This document shows, one piece after another, positions 11,540 through 24,443 of a stretch of 64,000 nt of DNA. The number at the start of each line of letters is the position of its first letter. Positions within the stretch are counted from its first letter, which is position 1. Source of the DNA: Talpa occidentalis (taxonomy: Eukaryota; Chordata; Mammalia; Eulipotyphla; Talpidae); NCBI RefSeq assembly GCF_014898055.3, contig NW_023601104.1, positions 43,216,210 through 43,280,209 on the forward strand, given 5' to 3'. Under the pieces are notes generated by a model, which did no database searches, was not told the origin of the DNA, and saw only the letters and a list, made by a program, of their open reading frames with translations. Both the position numbers and the translations under genes were made by a program.

Positions 11540-11916
11540 CTCTGTAAGCAATTATGTATCATCCACTTATTTTTTAAGTGAAGGGACAAAATCAATTTGG
11601 TTTATGGTCCCATTGGAAACAATGTATTTTGACATAGAGAGTAAATGGTAAAGATTTAATCAGTGAACCTATTTCTAAGGGCTACAAGCAAATAGATTAA
11701 CTTAAAAGAGAATATCTAACAAAAATGAAGATGCTAGTTATCTTTGCCAGAGGACTAACAAAGGTCATATTGAAGAAGTCATTGACAGCGTAGCGACCAA
11801 ATGCTGGCAGGTTTTTCAGTATCCAGAAAGGAGAGAATCTATTTCAGTGGCTCAGGTGTCCACAAGTAGTTTCTGCATCTCATACTGTAAAGCATGGCTG
11901 ACACAGGCTGTGCTAT
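11540..11916. other. Unique sequence, nothing recognised
   Basis: No gene or repeat signal seen. Confidence 0.4.
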
Positions 11917-11933
11917 AGAAGGTACTATTTGTA

Positions 11934-12190
11934 GGGCCTCCCTGGTGGCGCAGGCGGTTGAGCGCTGCACTGTGAAGCTGTCTGCAGTCTCTGCAGCATG
12001 GGTTCGATCCCAGCTGCCAGAGAGAATCCCACATGGTTTCTCCTGTCTCGCCTGCTGCTCCCCTCAGCAGTGTATTTCGTCAGTCTGCCTGTTCTGTTCC
12101 CCACTCTGTCTATAGTGAATCCTCCTACCCTCCCACCCTTCTGGTCTGTGCCCCGCTTCTTGTACAAATAAAATAAATCTTAAACAAAAA
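11934..12190 (+). mobile_element. tRNA-derived SINE, full length, subfamily B
   Basis: The best-preserved Pol III promoter in the window: A-box-like TGGCGCAGGCGG at 11946-11957 and perfect B-box GGTTCGATCCC at 12001-12011. The body CAGCAGTGTATTTCGTCAG and an AATAAAATAAATC tail follow. Perfect 17-bp target-site duplication AGAAGGTACTATTTGTA at 11917-11933 and 12191-12207 indicates a young insertion. Confidence 0.95.
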
Positions 12191-12207
12191 AGAAGGTACT
12201 ATTTGTA

Positions 12208-13944
12208 AACTGTTGATATTTTGGTAATAACTGACTTTTCTTAAAGAGTTCATTTTCACTTTTATCCACTTTCTCTCCATCCATTAGGGCAAGGATGCTG
12301 AAGCCAATGTGAGCTGTCAAAAGCTAGGCATATGTATTTCAATTATATTTTCAGAATTATCATGGACATGTTGGGCTGATCACTGTTAGTCCCACTTTAC
12401 CTGGTGGCCCACAGGGGTGCTTTGAATCCCTAGGAAACAATGCTGATTCAGAACCTTTATCTAGAAACCTCTGAAAGATCTTGGTATTTTTCTCTCTTTG
12501 GTATTTTAGAAATACCAAAGTGACCTGGAGTTATTTTAGGAAGCGACTTGGAAGAAGATTTTCAGTACATAGCTGTGCAATGTTACATGATTCTTCCTCA
12601 AGGGGACCTAACATTTTCCTCAATCAAGAGGATTGAAGTCCATGAACTAGCTTCATTGTAGAAACTGGATGATAGGTCTCGATTCTTCATTGTGGACCTT
12701 TAAATCTGGTTTCTGGGTTTGAGTATTTCTGTTATATAGATCAGGTAATATTTTAGAAATATGCCATCAATTGTTTAATTTCTAGGCAAACTGTAATCAG
12801 TGACCTACTGTCAGACTCATCATGTCAAAACTTTCAAATTTATCTTTTTCTGTTGCCCACTATGGAAATTATGTCCACCTTGCTTCTGGTGGTTAACTCC
12901 ACTGCCCTTTGGTCTTTTTCTCTTCAGGTTCACATTATCTCATCTAAAATCAGGAAATATATCCCAGGAGTGACATATTCCATCATCCTGGCCTATTCAG
13001 AACAGCACTTCAGAGCTTTTCCAAGACATTGGTACTCCCATCCATGATGTATTTCTTAATGTCTTAATGCAGGAAGTAGCCTTTGGTATTTCTAGGAAGA
13101 GATAATGGCTCAGGAGGTGTTCAAATATCACAAGCTAAATTTACTGCAACTTCTTTATATTCTTAACTTTTGGTTTTCTTCCTTTGCACTATGCTAAGAA
13201 AGTGCTGGTCTCTTAACCCCACCAAGCAAATTGCTATAGGCCGTTCCAACTGCTAGAACTAGCTCATAAAATCCAGAATTTCTAACAATGAACTATCAGT
13301 AAATTCAACCCCACCCATTGTTAAATTTCACACTCCTTGGTTTAATGGCTTAGAATCCATTCACATATATACTGCTCAGGTTTCTGCCATTGTAAATTGG
13401 TAAAACCTTATAATTCTTTTGGAGGATATGTTTCCCACCCTCCCATCATTACATGTTGCACCAGTTTCCCCAAATCCTGACAAAATGTGACTCTACTCAT
13501 TGGTCTGAGTGACTGTGTGGGTCTTTAAGGGTGGTACTGCAAGGCTAGGTTCAAGATCACAAGCAGAAGAACTGTTAGCAGCCTCTGAACTCATTTACAC
13601 ATCTCTGGATCTTGGAAAGAGAGTCTTAGAGGCTTGAGATTCCATATGATCACCTAGATTAATAGTGACACTGAAATCTTTTGAAACAAAACCTAAAAGG
13701 CTGACTCCACTGTCATTGTCAAAGAAAATTTGTTCTTACCTGTAACAAATTTGACTTTTAAATAGCTGTGTATGTTAAATTCACCCACAGCTCTATTAAG
13801 GATTCAGGAAATGTTGAATCAAGAAATTATTTGAGTAAGAACAATGTAAAGGATGTCATTATAGAAAGAAAATATAATTATCATCACCTAATATTCACAT
13901 AGTGCCCCATGAGTTTAAAGGACTGAGACAGGTTTGAAGGAATA
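12208..13944. other. Unique sequence with one short hairpin
   Basis: No repeat or exon recognised. A perfect inverted repeat CTTTGGTATTT / AAATACCAAAG (12496-12506 and 12510-12520, 3-nt loop) is the only structure noticed. Confidence 0.45.
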
Positions 13945-14130
13945 CATCAAAGTTGCCTGGTTTAGACACTAACTGGGTGTGTGTGACATTGGACAGGCCA
14001 TTTAATGTGAGTCTTAAGTTTTGCTTTCATATCGGATGGATAAAGTAATGCCACCTGACAACCTTCAAGGCAGTTATAAGGTTGAACTAGTTGGCGGCTA
14101 GAAGGCGCTCTCTAGGTGTTTAATGAAGGA
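13945..14130 (+). mobile_element. MIR, sense
   Basis: Diverged MIR: 'GGTTTAGACACTAACTGGGTG', 'TGACATTGGACAGGCCATTTAA', 'GTTATAAGGTTGAACTAG' and '...CTCTAGGTGTTTAATGAAGGATGAATG' follow the consensus order. Confidence 0.6.
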
Positions 14131-16058
14131 TGAATGAGTGCTCACTTGAATGTCTGGTTATAGGTGTCTGGTACTAGTAGATCCACTGGTGTTTCTGTAG
14201 CCCAAACATGTGTCATCTGTGATGAACCCACCATGCTGCCTCGAGACTGATGCCTCCTGTTTCTATCACAGGCAGTCCCTGTCTCTGACTCACTCCTATG
14301 GCATAAGTAACATGCATTGCATGGACAATGAGAGTCTTACAGGTGAACGCTCCAAGCTGAAACCCTCTCCCTGCTTCTCCTACTTGTCTCTGTGGTCATC
14401 AGTGGGTGACTGTTTCAAGTTATTTCTAGTTATGAAGCTTGTGCCACCCTCACTAAGGGAGAGCAATACTTTTTGCTGATTGTGGCTTTTACTGAAGTAT
14501 GGAGAACTCTCATGCTTAGCTAGAGAAAATGCAAATTGATAGTATAGAAGAGAATCTCAAACTTGTTTATAGTATCTCACTTCCTTCCAGTCCCTCATCA
14601 GAGGCTGATCTTAGTTCTGGTGGAAATGTATTGTTGCGTGTCCCTAGCGACCTGGCAGTGCTAATTTTAGCATTGAACATCAGTGATGTCAGCATTGTAG
14701 CTCATTCTGACTAGATTTAGGTATTTTAGAGGTAAGTTTGATAATGCTCTTTTAAAAGGACAAGTAAAAGTTACTGGGGAGAGTTTTGCTTTACATGTTG
14801 GCTATACTCCTCTTTGTGCTTTTTCTGATTTTAGTATATCTGCCTAGGTAAGCCAAAGTTGGAATACAGTGGGACTGGTATCCAGGAACCCTGATATCTA
14901 TTTTATGAGATATTCACACATGGGGGGAGCATTTTGAAATATAGCTATTTTCTGTTAGTAATTTTAATTTATGTCCTTATTAAAAGTATTTCCTCATTTT
15001 TCAAGATGAAATACTTGGGTTGATAAACTGATGCTTCTGTGAAGACAGCATAGCAAGCAGAGTTATGGGAAGCTAGAATTTTTTAAGGAATATGCTACTT
15101 AGGTAACTAATTTTCAAAGCAGAATTATTTGTTTAAACAAATATTTTCTTAATAAAAATAAGAGTGTAATGCAAGTAACACATGCTAATATTTCAGTTCA
15201 TGTATCCTTGCTTTTTTGGAAACACCTAGCTAAAATTTACCTTTGAAAGTAATCTTGTAAAAGTTGCTGAGTTGGAAATGTTTGAATATATAGAAAGAGC
15301 AAGACACTTCATAGCCAAGATCACAGAGGCCTTTTATAGCTTCCAAATATATTGAAATTCATTTTAGCATATAGAGCTTTAAGGAGGCAGAGGAGATGTG
15401 GAAGAAATTGTTGGAAAATTGTTTTATGACTAATGAATTGTGTTGTTATAAAGTGAAAATGCAAAGAAGATATTATTTATGAATCTGATCTAAAGAACAG
15501 GATAAGAATTCACAGTGCAGACTCAAGTTATGTTCACTTTTTTCCAAGTAAGAAATATTGGCTCAGTGACGTAGAAGTGGTAATAAAATCTCAGTTTTTT
15601 AAAAACTGCATGGTGTAAAGGATGCTTTGTTGTAGTATTTATGGTGTTATGTTCCTGTCTAGAGAGATAGAAGAGCAGATTATTAGACCCAAGTTGTCCA
15701 GAATGGCCCTTATGATGCACAGCAAGGAGCAAGAGCAAAGAGATGAGAGGGGCTAGCTGAAAGAGAGCACTGTAGAAAGCAAAACCTAGATATTAGTCCA
15801 TAAGAGTCAGGCTAATAAGAAGCCAAATGTTTGAAGGCACTGGCTGGTGGAAATGGGAGTTTAGAAATGTGTATAGAAGTCTATTTGGATTCTCTAAGCC
15901 ACATGAGTACAGTTGTCAGGGAATTTTATGAGCACTTGCATTTGGGTAGATGTGGTGATATGAGTGAAAGATGGATAGCCACGGAGATAGTTTACAGTGA
16001 CGTAAGCTCCAACTGAAGATTAAACAACTGATATCTTTGGCAACATGAGATCTCACTG
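14131..16058. other. Unique sequence, nothing recognised
   Basis: Open frames of 60-89 codons (for example 14210-14479) lack recognisable domains or codon-use support. No repeat family recognised. Confidence 0.4.
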
Positions 16059-16095
16059 TGAGAATAACAATGAGAATAACAATGAGAATAACAAT
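16059..16095. repeat. Short tandem repeat, 12-bp unit TGAGAATAACAA x3
   Basis: Three perfect units at 16059-16070, 16071-16082 and 16083-16094, directly before a MIR. Confidence 0.93.
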
Positions 16096-16280
16096 CACTG
16101 ACACATGCTGATGCTACTCTCTGCCAGACTCTGGGCATGAACTCATTTAATCTTCATTAGGTGTGCTATAGTAGCCCCTGTTGACAGCCAAGGCACAGAC
16201 TGGTCACAAGGTCATAGTGAGAAGGCGGAGGATGACAGAAAAGGGACTCAGATCCAAGATTTAGAGCCCATGCTTTCAAA
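16096..16280 (-). mobile_element. MIR, antisense
   Basis: Antisense MIR order: 'CTGCCAGACTCTGGGCATGA', 'CTCATTTAATCTTCATTAGG', 'GCCAAGGCACAGACTGGTCA', 'CAAGGTCATAGTGAG', 'GACTCAGATCCAAGATT'. Confidence 0.65.
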
Positions 16281-16789
16281 TGTTTCAGTACCTCACTGAA
16301 TATAGAATTTCAAAATCCATTACTATTATTTCAATGACTGCCAATGAAATATATTCACTTCTCAAATTATGTTCCTCAATTTTCCCTTGACCACTTTTCC
16401 TTTTTTAAATGCAACACAAAATGTCTGACTTTCAGTTTTTGTAATACTTTCTCCCTTCTTTGCTTAGATAACTTGGCCTGTTACTTCACTCCCTCCTCTA
16501 CCACATGCTTGAAAATAAATCCTTTTATGCACAAAGTGGAGTTACCAATAGGTTGGGAAGTTTAACTCTGATTACAAAAAGAGATAAACGGTTGCTTCAA
16601 TTGGATAGAACACTCCAGAAGTTTAGAAACTAATTCGAGTTGAAAGATTATTCAAAGTTCCACGTTCTGATCTTATATGATTCACTAGAGGTGTTCACTC
16701 AAGCAAGTCACTAAACATTTTCTCTGAGATTTCTTCCATAGTATAATGGAGATATTAATAATTAAATGGAAGTTTAATCATTCATTTAA
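16281..16789. other. Unique sequence, nothing recognised
   Basis: AT-rich, no features seen. Confidence 0.4.
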
Positions 16790-17270
16790 CAATCATTTTT
16801 TGAGCACCTGCTAGGTACAAGAAATCACTAAACAGATCACATTTATGCTTTTATTTAACCAATGATCTAGTAGAGAAAAACAGAAAGTAAGTGTATAAGT
16901 GTAAATAATTTCAAAGAAAGCTAAACACCCTGAAGGAAATACCAGAGCAGTGTTATGAAATGATTCATGGGGGGTAGATCAGGGCTGGCTTTTGATTAAG
17001 GGAGATTTAGAATGTACCTTACATGATGCGAATACTGGATATGTGACTAGCAGGTGAAGACTATGCAAACAGAAATAATAGCCAGGAAAAGGTACAAAGG
17101 TGAGGATGAACTTGACACACTCAAGTACAAGAATAAGCCCAGTGATGGAGTGAACCAGAAGGAGGAAGGAGCGGGGGGACATTGAAGAGAAAGCCAAGGG
17201 CCAGATCATATCAGGCCTTGTAGAATGTGCTTTCTGTGCTGGGATCTGATTTGGGGCAATGTAAGACATG
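16790..17270 (+). mobile_element. Ancient interspersed repeat, diverged
   Basis: Starts 'TTTTGAGCACCTGCTAGGTACAAG', continues with '...AAGAAAGCTAAACACCCTGAAGG', and ends 'GCCAGATCATATCAGGCCTTGTAGAATG'. Same family order as 55100-55615. Name not claimed. Confidence 0.5.
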
Positions 17271-19192
17271 GGAGGATTCAGTGAGTAATTAGGGTAATGG
17301 ATGCTGTGAAATCATAGATTCATCAATGTATCTACAGACATGGTACATGGTAAATTTCTTAACAATTTATTTAAAATATGGGTTAGAGAGGTGGAGTGAG
17401 TATGGGTTGGCATGAATATTGCTTGTAGGTTGGGATCCCCTGGGTAGCATTGAAAGTTCTCTTCTTAATTGTTCATGTGTTTCTACAGGTAAGTATTGTT
17501 GCTATTACCTATATGACCATGTTTACTTTGCAGATTCCATTGTAGAATTTCACAGAATTCATAGAATCTTAATAAAGAAATTTTAGGGATTGGCTAGGTC
17601 AATGTTTTAATTTTATAAATGTGGAGGAAGGCCTGGAAGAGAAGAACTTTCCAGTGCTATTTGTATCACCCTATTCAGCCTCTTGTTAGTGTGAACTGCA
17701 GTCTTCATAGTTTTGTTCTTTCTGTTTATGATCTTTGTAATCCTTCAGCACTTTTGCACATTTCCATCTCTTCTGGGACAAACATGCTGAATACTGATTT
17801 CTTTCAGGTATTTTGCAAACGCCATTTCCATTTGAAAGTGGGATTCCTAGAGCTGTCACTCCCTGAACAATTTACTTCTTTCTGCTGCAGCTGCAGCTGC
17901 CGAACTTCGTCTTCCTATCATTTCCAGTGCCTTGAACCTGCCCTTCCCTTCCTTGCTCTTGTTCACACCATTTCTACTCAGGGAAGGCAGAGCTGATTTT
18001 TTTGTAGAGGTCTGTGAGATTTATCAGCTCTCTTTGGGAAGTTTGTATTCACTTTGCTCTTCTTGTTTGAGCTGTACATTGTAACTATTGTCTCTGCCCA
18101 CATGATAAGAAATAAAGCCATCTCTTCTCATCTGCTGTCACTCCAGTGGTTTGTAGATCCAGAGAAAAACATTGCTTAGTTTGCTTCGAGCTTCTTGGTG
18201 TTCTTAAGTGTGTATGTTTGTGTCTATACCTATATCCTAAAAGGAAGAATTCGGACAGGCTTTTTCTATGATCGTTCTGTCCCTGTTCCTGCCATCTCTG
18301 GTTGTGTTGAAGGGAAGTTGACACTAATTCTAGCATAATGTCCTATAAATGGAATCTTTGTTGGAGTCTGTGTCTATGTGCCCTGTTGGACTTATTCTAT
18401 CTGAGTGAACTTTTCTAAACCACTTCTTCAGGCTTGATCCTTATGCTTGTCAGGTAGAGAATATTATTCAATTAACTCCAGTTCTGAGCCCAACTTTTGT
18501 GGGTTTCTTAAAAATAAGGAATAAAAGACTTTGTGCATGACTTGCTGTTTAATTTGTTAGAAATAAACATAGTTTATTTATTAGAAGTGACAGTTTATTT
18601 AAAAAATTTGCAAGAAAATGAAATGATGTAGAATAGGGGAAAAGTGATGGGCCAGGAAGGAAATGAGTTGATTTGGCTTCTCCCTTCCAAATCATATTTT
18701 AACTTCCCTTTTCATCTTGCTGCTGCATCTTCTGTTTTAGTATTCATAGAATTAGAATAAAGAATGCTTATTTGAATTAAATATTTAAGGATTAAAATTT
18801 TTATTTTTCAGTTCTTTTCTTTTATCTAACTTTTGTCTATTCTGCAAGGTCTCTCAAAGGGTGTCTTCCTTAAAACTTTTTCTGTAGCACTTTTCCATGG
18901 TTATTGGAGTTTTTAATGCACAACCTCCCTCTCCAACTAGAATGTAAGCTCTGTACAGCCCATATATAAAACTTTATGCATCCTCAGAAGTTTGAGGCCC
19001 CGATTTAGTTGATGCACAATAAAAGCCTATTTTATAATGGAAAGAGTATATGAAATAAAACAAGCAAAGTAAAAATTGTACCAAGCAAAATCTGGGGGCT
19101 AAAAGAATTTGAAACACATGTTGGGTGTTAATGGAGTATATTGTTAAGGAAACATTCAATCACAAAAGGGGTTGGGGAGAACTTAAACCAAG
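17271..19192. other. Mostly unique sequence, possible L2 fragment near 18850-18970
   Basis: 'CTTAAAACTTTTTCTGTAGCACTTTTCC...CAACTAGAATGTAAGCTCTGTACA' resembles an L2 3' region. A CTGCAGCTGCAGCTG tract lies at 17884-17898. The 125-codon open frame at 17619-17996 has no recognisable domain. Confidence 0.35.
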
Positions 19193-19200
19193 TTGATCAT

Positions 19201-19471
19201 TTTTTAAAAAGATTTATTCATTTATGCATACAAGAACTGGGGTACAGGCCAGAGTTTTGGGGGGGTGAGAGGATTCATCAGAGATAGAGTGGAGAACAGA
19301 ACAGGCAGATCAGCTGAAATACACTGCTGAGGGTTGCAGCGGGCAAGTCAGGAGAGGTCTGCTGCGCCATGTGGGTTACTCCCTGGCTGGCCAGGGATTG
19401 AACTGGTGCTGCAGTGGCTGCGGACAGCCTCATAGGTTGCATCTTAACCCCTTGCGCCACCAGGGAGGCCC
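19201..19471 (-). mobile_element. tRNA-derived SINE, full length, subfamily C, inverted
   Basis: Inverted copy from the T-rich tail (AAAGATTTATTCATTTATGC) to the head complement GCGCCACCAGGGAGGCCC. Flanked by TTGATCAT at 19193-19200 and 19480-19487, an imperfectly preserved target-site duplication. The head complement ends 'TAGGTTGCATCTTAACCCCTT', as in the copy at 61642. Confidence 0.9.
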
Positions 19472-19489
19472 AAACTGACTTGATCATAG

Positions 19490-20858
19490 TTGGGGTGACC
19501 TGTCTTTGATTAGCTAATATATGGTAGGTGTCAAAGATATAACAGGAATTTAGGAGTGTAAGTTGCCAAAGTCTGACCATGTGTTGGGCATTCTGTTGGA
19601 AGTCTTATTTTAGAAAGACACTGCATTCGGTGACTTTTAACTTCCCCATATTAAATATTTTACAAATAAATCTGTCTCTTATTTTAAAAGTCTGCCTGAA
19701 CATAATTTTAGAACTCTGACTTAAAATTCACAGTATAGGTCACTTTTGAATACCAGTTGTTCATTCTTTAAATACTTTATTCTTTTGGAGTCTGTCTTGT
19801 CATGATCATCTGATATGACTTAATTCAATTATCATCCATTTTATTTTATTAGTTATAGTAGACATTTAAATGTTTGTCTTCTACAACCTTTTGAATATTA
19901 GACACCTGTGACAAGGTGTTGATCTTAGGACATGGCTGAGAGCAGAGAGTGTAAAGTGAGACATAATTGAATTGAATATAACTTCATATTTTACTGGTAT
20001 GGAACCTGGGTAAGTTACTTATTTGTTATCTACTTTTCTCTTAGCCTGTTTTATAATTAATGAGATAATTTATATAAAATGTCTATACTAAAGTTGCTCC
20101 ATAAAGTAAGAATATTTTATGTTTTACATTGGGTGGATGCTTTGTTATTATGTGGCAAATAAGTTTAGATGTATTTTCCTCTGGTGGAATGTATGTTACA
20201 CATAGTATTGATTTTCGTTGTTTCAACAAATATACCTGACCTAAACTCATTTTTATAAAGTCAAATATAATGCCAAGCTATTAAACAACTAAGATATTTT
20301 ACTTGGTGGCTTTAATTATCTACATCTTGCAAACTCTGAAATGTTCCCATTAGATAAATTTAAAAAAAGCTAAATTTTCTGTTCAAAATCAACTGAGAGA
20401 GCACAGGCAATAGAGTATTTTCTTAGGTTACTTAATCTCAAGTCTATTTTCAGATAAGGAGGAGGAAAAGGGCTTGGTAATAATAGGTTATAGTTTTTAC
20501 TCTAGTGCAAGTTTCTTCACCTGGCTATGAATTTAATATGGATCCTTGCTCTCCAATTCATCTTGTATGGCTGACCAGGGTATCTGTCTTGGTTTTCAAA
20601 GACCCACATTCCACTCCTATGTTCTCCCCTGAATTGTGGTATAACTTTGTACCTATTACTGTTCCTCTTACATTATTTTCTGTGACTCCATTTTCTCACC
20701 TTTGCAAGTCTCAAATCCTTGAACTATTTATTCTCATGTTGATCTCAAAATAATTTTATGAATACTTTGGTCAATAAGTCTAGCAATCATTAATAAATAC
20801 CCACCACCGAGCACTGCACTAAATTCAAGTCTTGCACTTTGCATAGAATCGTAGCATT
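19490..20858. other. Unique AT-rich sequence, nothing recognised
   Basis: No gene, RNA or repeat recognised. Confidence 0.45.
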
Positions 20859-20870
20859 AAATATTATCAA

Positions 20871-21146
20871 GGGCCTCCCTGGTGGCGCAGGCTGTTGAGC
20901 GCAGTGCTGTGAAGCTGTCTGCAACCTCTGCAGTGCAGGTTCGATCCCGACTGACCAGCAAGGGTCCCACATGGCATAGCAGAACTCTCCTGTCTCCCCC
21001 GCTGCTTCCCTCAGCAGTGTATTTCATCAGGCTGCCTGTTCTGTTCCCTGCTCTGTCTCTGGTGAATCCTCTCACCCTCCCACACATCTGGCCTGTACCC
21101 TGTTTCTTGTATAAATAAATAAATAAATCTTTAAAAAATTTTTTAA
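20871..21146 (+). mobile_element. tRNA-derived SINE, full length, subfamily B
   Basis: Head GGGCCTCCCTGGTGGCGCAG, B-box GGTTCGATCCC at 20939-20949, body CAGCAGTGTATTTCATCAG and an (AATA)n tail. A short, weak target-site duplication AAATATTAT (20859-20867 and 21147-21155). Its 'GGCTGTTGAGCGCAGTGCTG' head is close to the copy at 11934. Confidence 0.92.
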
Positions 21147-21155
21147 AAATATTAT

Positions 21156-21423
21156 TGATTGGAGGGCATCTAAGTCTCCTACTTGCCAGAAATGCCTACT
21201 CAAGAAATACCTTGATGTCTCAGGCATTTCTCAGAAACTCTAAAAAGTGATTTCCTTTTAAGTTAGAGGAGAGCAATTATGATGTTGCCCAAGTGTGAAT
21301 TATAGTGGTAACACATCCCCAAATGAAAGTGAAGGGGAAATTTTGTACTCATTGGTAAATTATTAATATATTGAAGCCATTTGACAAATTGGATTATTTG
21401 GAGCTCAAAATAATACGTCTTGG
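21156..21423. other. Unique sequence, nothing recognised
   Basis: No features seen between two SINEs. Confidence 0.4.
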
Positions 21424-21688
21424 GCCTACCTGGTGGTTAAGTCTCATCGCTATCACCCCTACAGCCTGAGTTCCATCCCTGGCCCGGGAGCTAACCCACA
21501 TATTGTGCAGCAGACCTCTCCTGTCTCGCCTGCTGCTCCCCTTAGCAGTGTATTTCAGTAAATCCACCTGTTCTGCTCCCCGTTTTGTCTCTGTTAAATG
21601 CTCTTACCCCCCATAACTCTGGCCTGCACCCTAGTCCTTCTACAGGAAAATAAATAAAAATAAATAAAAGTTTAAAAATATATAATAT
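21424..21688 (+). mobile_element. tRNA-derived SINE, full length, subfamily C, diverged
   Basis: Head GGGCCTACCTGGTGGTTAAG lacks the GCGCAG A-box segment (a small deletion), so its Pol III promoter is broken. The body 'GCAGACCTCTCCTGTCTCGC...TTAGCAGTGTATTTCAGT' and an AATAAATAAA tail are intact. A possible diverged duplication, AATACGTCTT versus AATATGTCCT, flanks it. Confidence 0.88.
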
Positions 21689-21689
21689 G

Positions 21690-23125
21690 TCCTGAGTGGA
21701 CATATTATTTAGCCAACTAATCAAAGAAAAAAATAATAATCATTAATAATTAGAGCACCCAGTCAAGCTAATCCCTGAAAAGGGATTTTGTGGTCCTCAA
21801 ATTGAATTTAATAGTTTAGAATATCACAGGTCTAACTGGTGAAGGTTGTTTTCTCCTCAACTAGTTCATCATTCTTGGAAAATCTGAGGGGATTATAATA
21901 CTGATGGTAAGAGTTTATCACTGTTCCACACCCCTCTCCTGTTTAGGGATAGTGTTTCCCACTTCAAGAAAGATGAGGCATAAGAATAAGGTGAGTTTTT
22001 TTTTCTTGTTGAGTATTTTTCTTGTGTATATATTTGTATAGCTACACATGGCTTAATAAAGAGATGTAGAGATTTGTGTACTTACATTAAAAGAGATGTC
22101 TTTTCTGTGTGTCTGTGCATTTAAAGTCAGACACTCCCAGGCACTGTGTGTTTGTGTACTCTATTATTTCCTCCTTATAAGGTAGGAGCCTTACAAGGTA
22201 AATGTTAATATATACATTTTTTAAAGAGAATTATTAAACAAGAAAAACATTAAGAAACTTAAGGGAGGTATAGACTGATTGAATAACCTGCCAGGATTAC
22301 ATATTTCTGCGTTGGTTGGGTGGTTCTACTCTGTGCTCTGAATTATAGATAATTGTCTGGACCCTAATGTCTGTTGTTCTTTTCAATGCTTTTTAGACCA
22401 CTGATAGGTACATTAACAGCACTACTTAAATTTCATCTCTTTATCTTTGTTTCAATAATTCACCTGTTCATGTGGTTTGGGTTTAAACTTGAGCCTAATA
22501 TCATTCTAAGATCAGAGATTGGATTGCAATGATTCATTTTCTATAAGGGAATCTGAAACAAGAAAATTAATGTATTTCAGAAATGGCCAATATTTTTTCT
22601 GTTCTGGGACAACATATATGGATCTAGAGATTCTTTTGCAGAGGAATTTACTTTCATAGGATTTGCTCACCATTGAGCTATGGTCACAAACTCCAAACCA
22701 TCACATGCATTTGGCAAATGTCAATTGACTTGACTCTTTCTTCTAGGCTTGGAAAAAATTAAAATTATGTTTAAGTAGAGAATTTCTATCGCACCTGCAT
22801 AGATTCTGTGCCATGATGTCAGTAGAACTAAAACCAAGGCAACTGCTGAGAAAGCTTCTTTGTTTTAACAAAATTATTCATTTGTTTGAAATAGTATATT
22901 GCTATAGCAGATCCAGGCTAAGATCAGTTTATGTTTGGAATCAATATGCTTAACATTTTAAAATTGAAATTCCATATAAGTCAACTTGATTTATCAATAG
23001 TCTATTATTTAGTGAGACAACCCTGCCATCAATGTCATCTAGGAATTTATGGAGCCAATTACTCTCGAGAGACTGTCACTTGTTTTTTACTATGTGCCTT
23101 GTAGTAATGTTTGGGTGGGAGTAAT
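21690..23125. other. Unique AT-rich sequence, nothing recognised
   Basis: No gene or named repeat recognised. Confidence 0.45.
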
Positions 23126-23129
23126 TGGG

Positions 23130-23630
23130 TTTTTATATATTTTTTGATTGAAGTAACATTGGTCTATAGTAAATAGACTTCAGGTGTACATCATTATAAA
23201 TCAACATCTGCACATATTATATTAAGTTCACCACAAAAAGTCTAATTCTATCCTTTCCCATACATTTGGCATTTATCTTCCTCCATATGACTCACTTCAC
23301 TTAGCATAATTCCTTCAACATCCACGTAGTTGCAAATGGCAGGATTTCATTTTTTAAAATAGTGAAATAGTATTGCATTGTGTATATACATCACACATAC
23401 TTATCTAATCATCTGTCAATGAGCAGGCACCTAGGTTGTTTCCAATTTCTGGATCTTGTAAATAGTGCTGCAGTAAACATGGGAGTGAATATACCTCTTT
23501 GAATTAGTATTTTTGTATTCTTGGGTAAATACCCAGAAGTGGGTATTTTTAGTTTTTTGAGAACTCTTCCAAATTTTTAGTTTTTCGAGAACTTTTCATA
23601 ATGGCTGCACCAATTTATATTCTGGGTGGG
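23130..23630 (-). mobile_element. LINE-1 3' end, antisense relic (L1MB-like)
   Basis: Clear antisense L1 3' end order: 'CTTCAGGTGTACATCATTAT', 'ATCAACATCTGCACATATTA', 'CTCACTTCACTTAGCATAAT', 'AGTTGCAAATGGCAGGATTT', 'TGTAAATAGTGCTGCAGTAA', 'GGTAAATACCCAGAAGTGGG'. The last parts are the complement of the ORF2p C-terminus with many substitutions. No target-site duplication seen. Confidence 0.8.
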
Positions 23631-24140
23631 AATCATGTGTAAATAAACATACATTTAGTAGTATAGGTAAACCAGAGAGGAAAAGTTTTGATAAAAATAA
23701 TTCAAGAGAAGGGGTTACAATGTAAAAGTCAACCACAAGATTAGGGGATACTAATACAATGTAGAATCTAGAACGGTGAGAGTATGAAAACATGGGTCAG
23801 ACAGAATGTCTTTGAAAAAGTACTGCAAAACATGAAGCTATAGAAATAAAATAATAATCAAAGGATAAAAAAGTACATGCATGTAATTTAGCCCCAATGG
23901 CATATTAACATCTCTGTGGAACTTTGAAATATTACTAATTAATCTGAGGTGAGGCCTGAGCACAGTCTTTGAAAGTTCCCAGGTGATTAAAATATTCATC
24001 TAGGGTCAAGAAACTAAATTAAATGATGCTCTGTAGATCTCTTACCATGGAAATATCAAAGAGGTGGGTTATAAACAGAGACTTACATTGAATTTTCTTT
24101 TAGTAACATTGAAAAATCTTTGTTTTCTATGGAAGCCCTT
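23631..24140. other. Unique sequence, nothing recognised
   Basis: No features seen. Confidence 0.4.
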
Positions 24141-24157
24141 AAGAAAAAAGCTAACTT

Positions 24158-24426
24158 GGGCCTCCCCTGGTGGCACAGTGGTTGAGCGCTGGGTTGCGAA
24201 GATCCCTGCAGCCTCTGCAGCACCGGTTCAATCCCCTGCCACTGGGTGAGGGTCCCACATGGTGCGCAGACCTCTCTTGCCACCCGCTGCTCCCCTAAGC
24301 AGTGTACTTCAGTCCTTCTGCCTGTTCTGTTCCCCGCTCTGGCTCTGGTGAATTCTCTCACCCTCTGGTGCTTCTGACTGTACCCAGTGCTTGTACGAAT
24401 AAATAAATAAATCTTTAAAAAAAAAA
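24158..24426 (+). mobile_element. tRNA-derived SINE, full length, subfamily A
   Basis: Head GGGCCTCCCCTGGTGGCACA with 'GGTTGAGCGCTGGGTTGCGA', body with 'AAGCAGTGTACTTCAGTC', end 'TGTACCCAGTGCTTGTACGA', tail AATAAATAAATAAATC(T)A-rich. A 17-bp target-site duplication AAGAAAAAAGCTAACTT / AAGAAAAAAGCTGACTT (one difference) lies at 24141-24157 and 24427-24443. Confidence 0.93.
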
Positions 24427-24443
24427 AAGAAAAAAGCTGACTT

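Noticed and set aside
11946..12011. tRNA gene candidate (A and B boxes)
   Set aside because: It is the head of a SINE. The flanking SINE body, A-rich tail and target-site duplication exclude a true tRNA gene, and the cloverleaf is not complete.
12496..12520. Hairpin as a microRNA precursor
   Set aside because: Only an 11-bp stem with a 3-nt loop; far too short for a precursor of about 60-80 nt.
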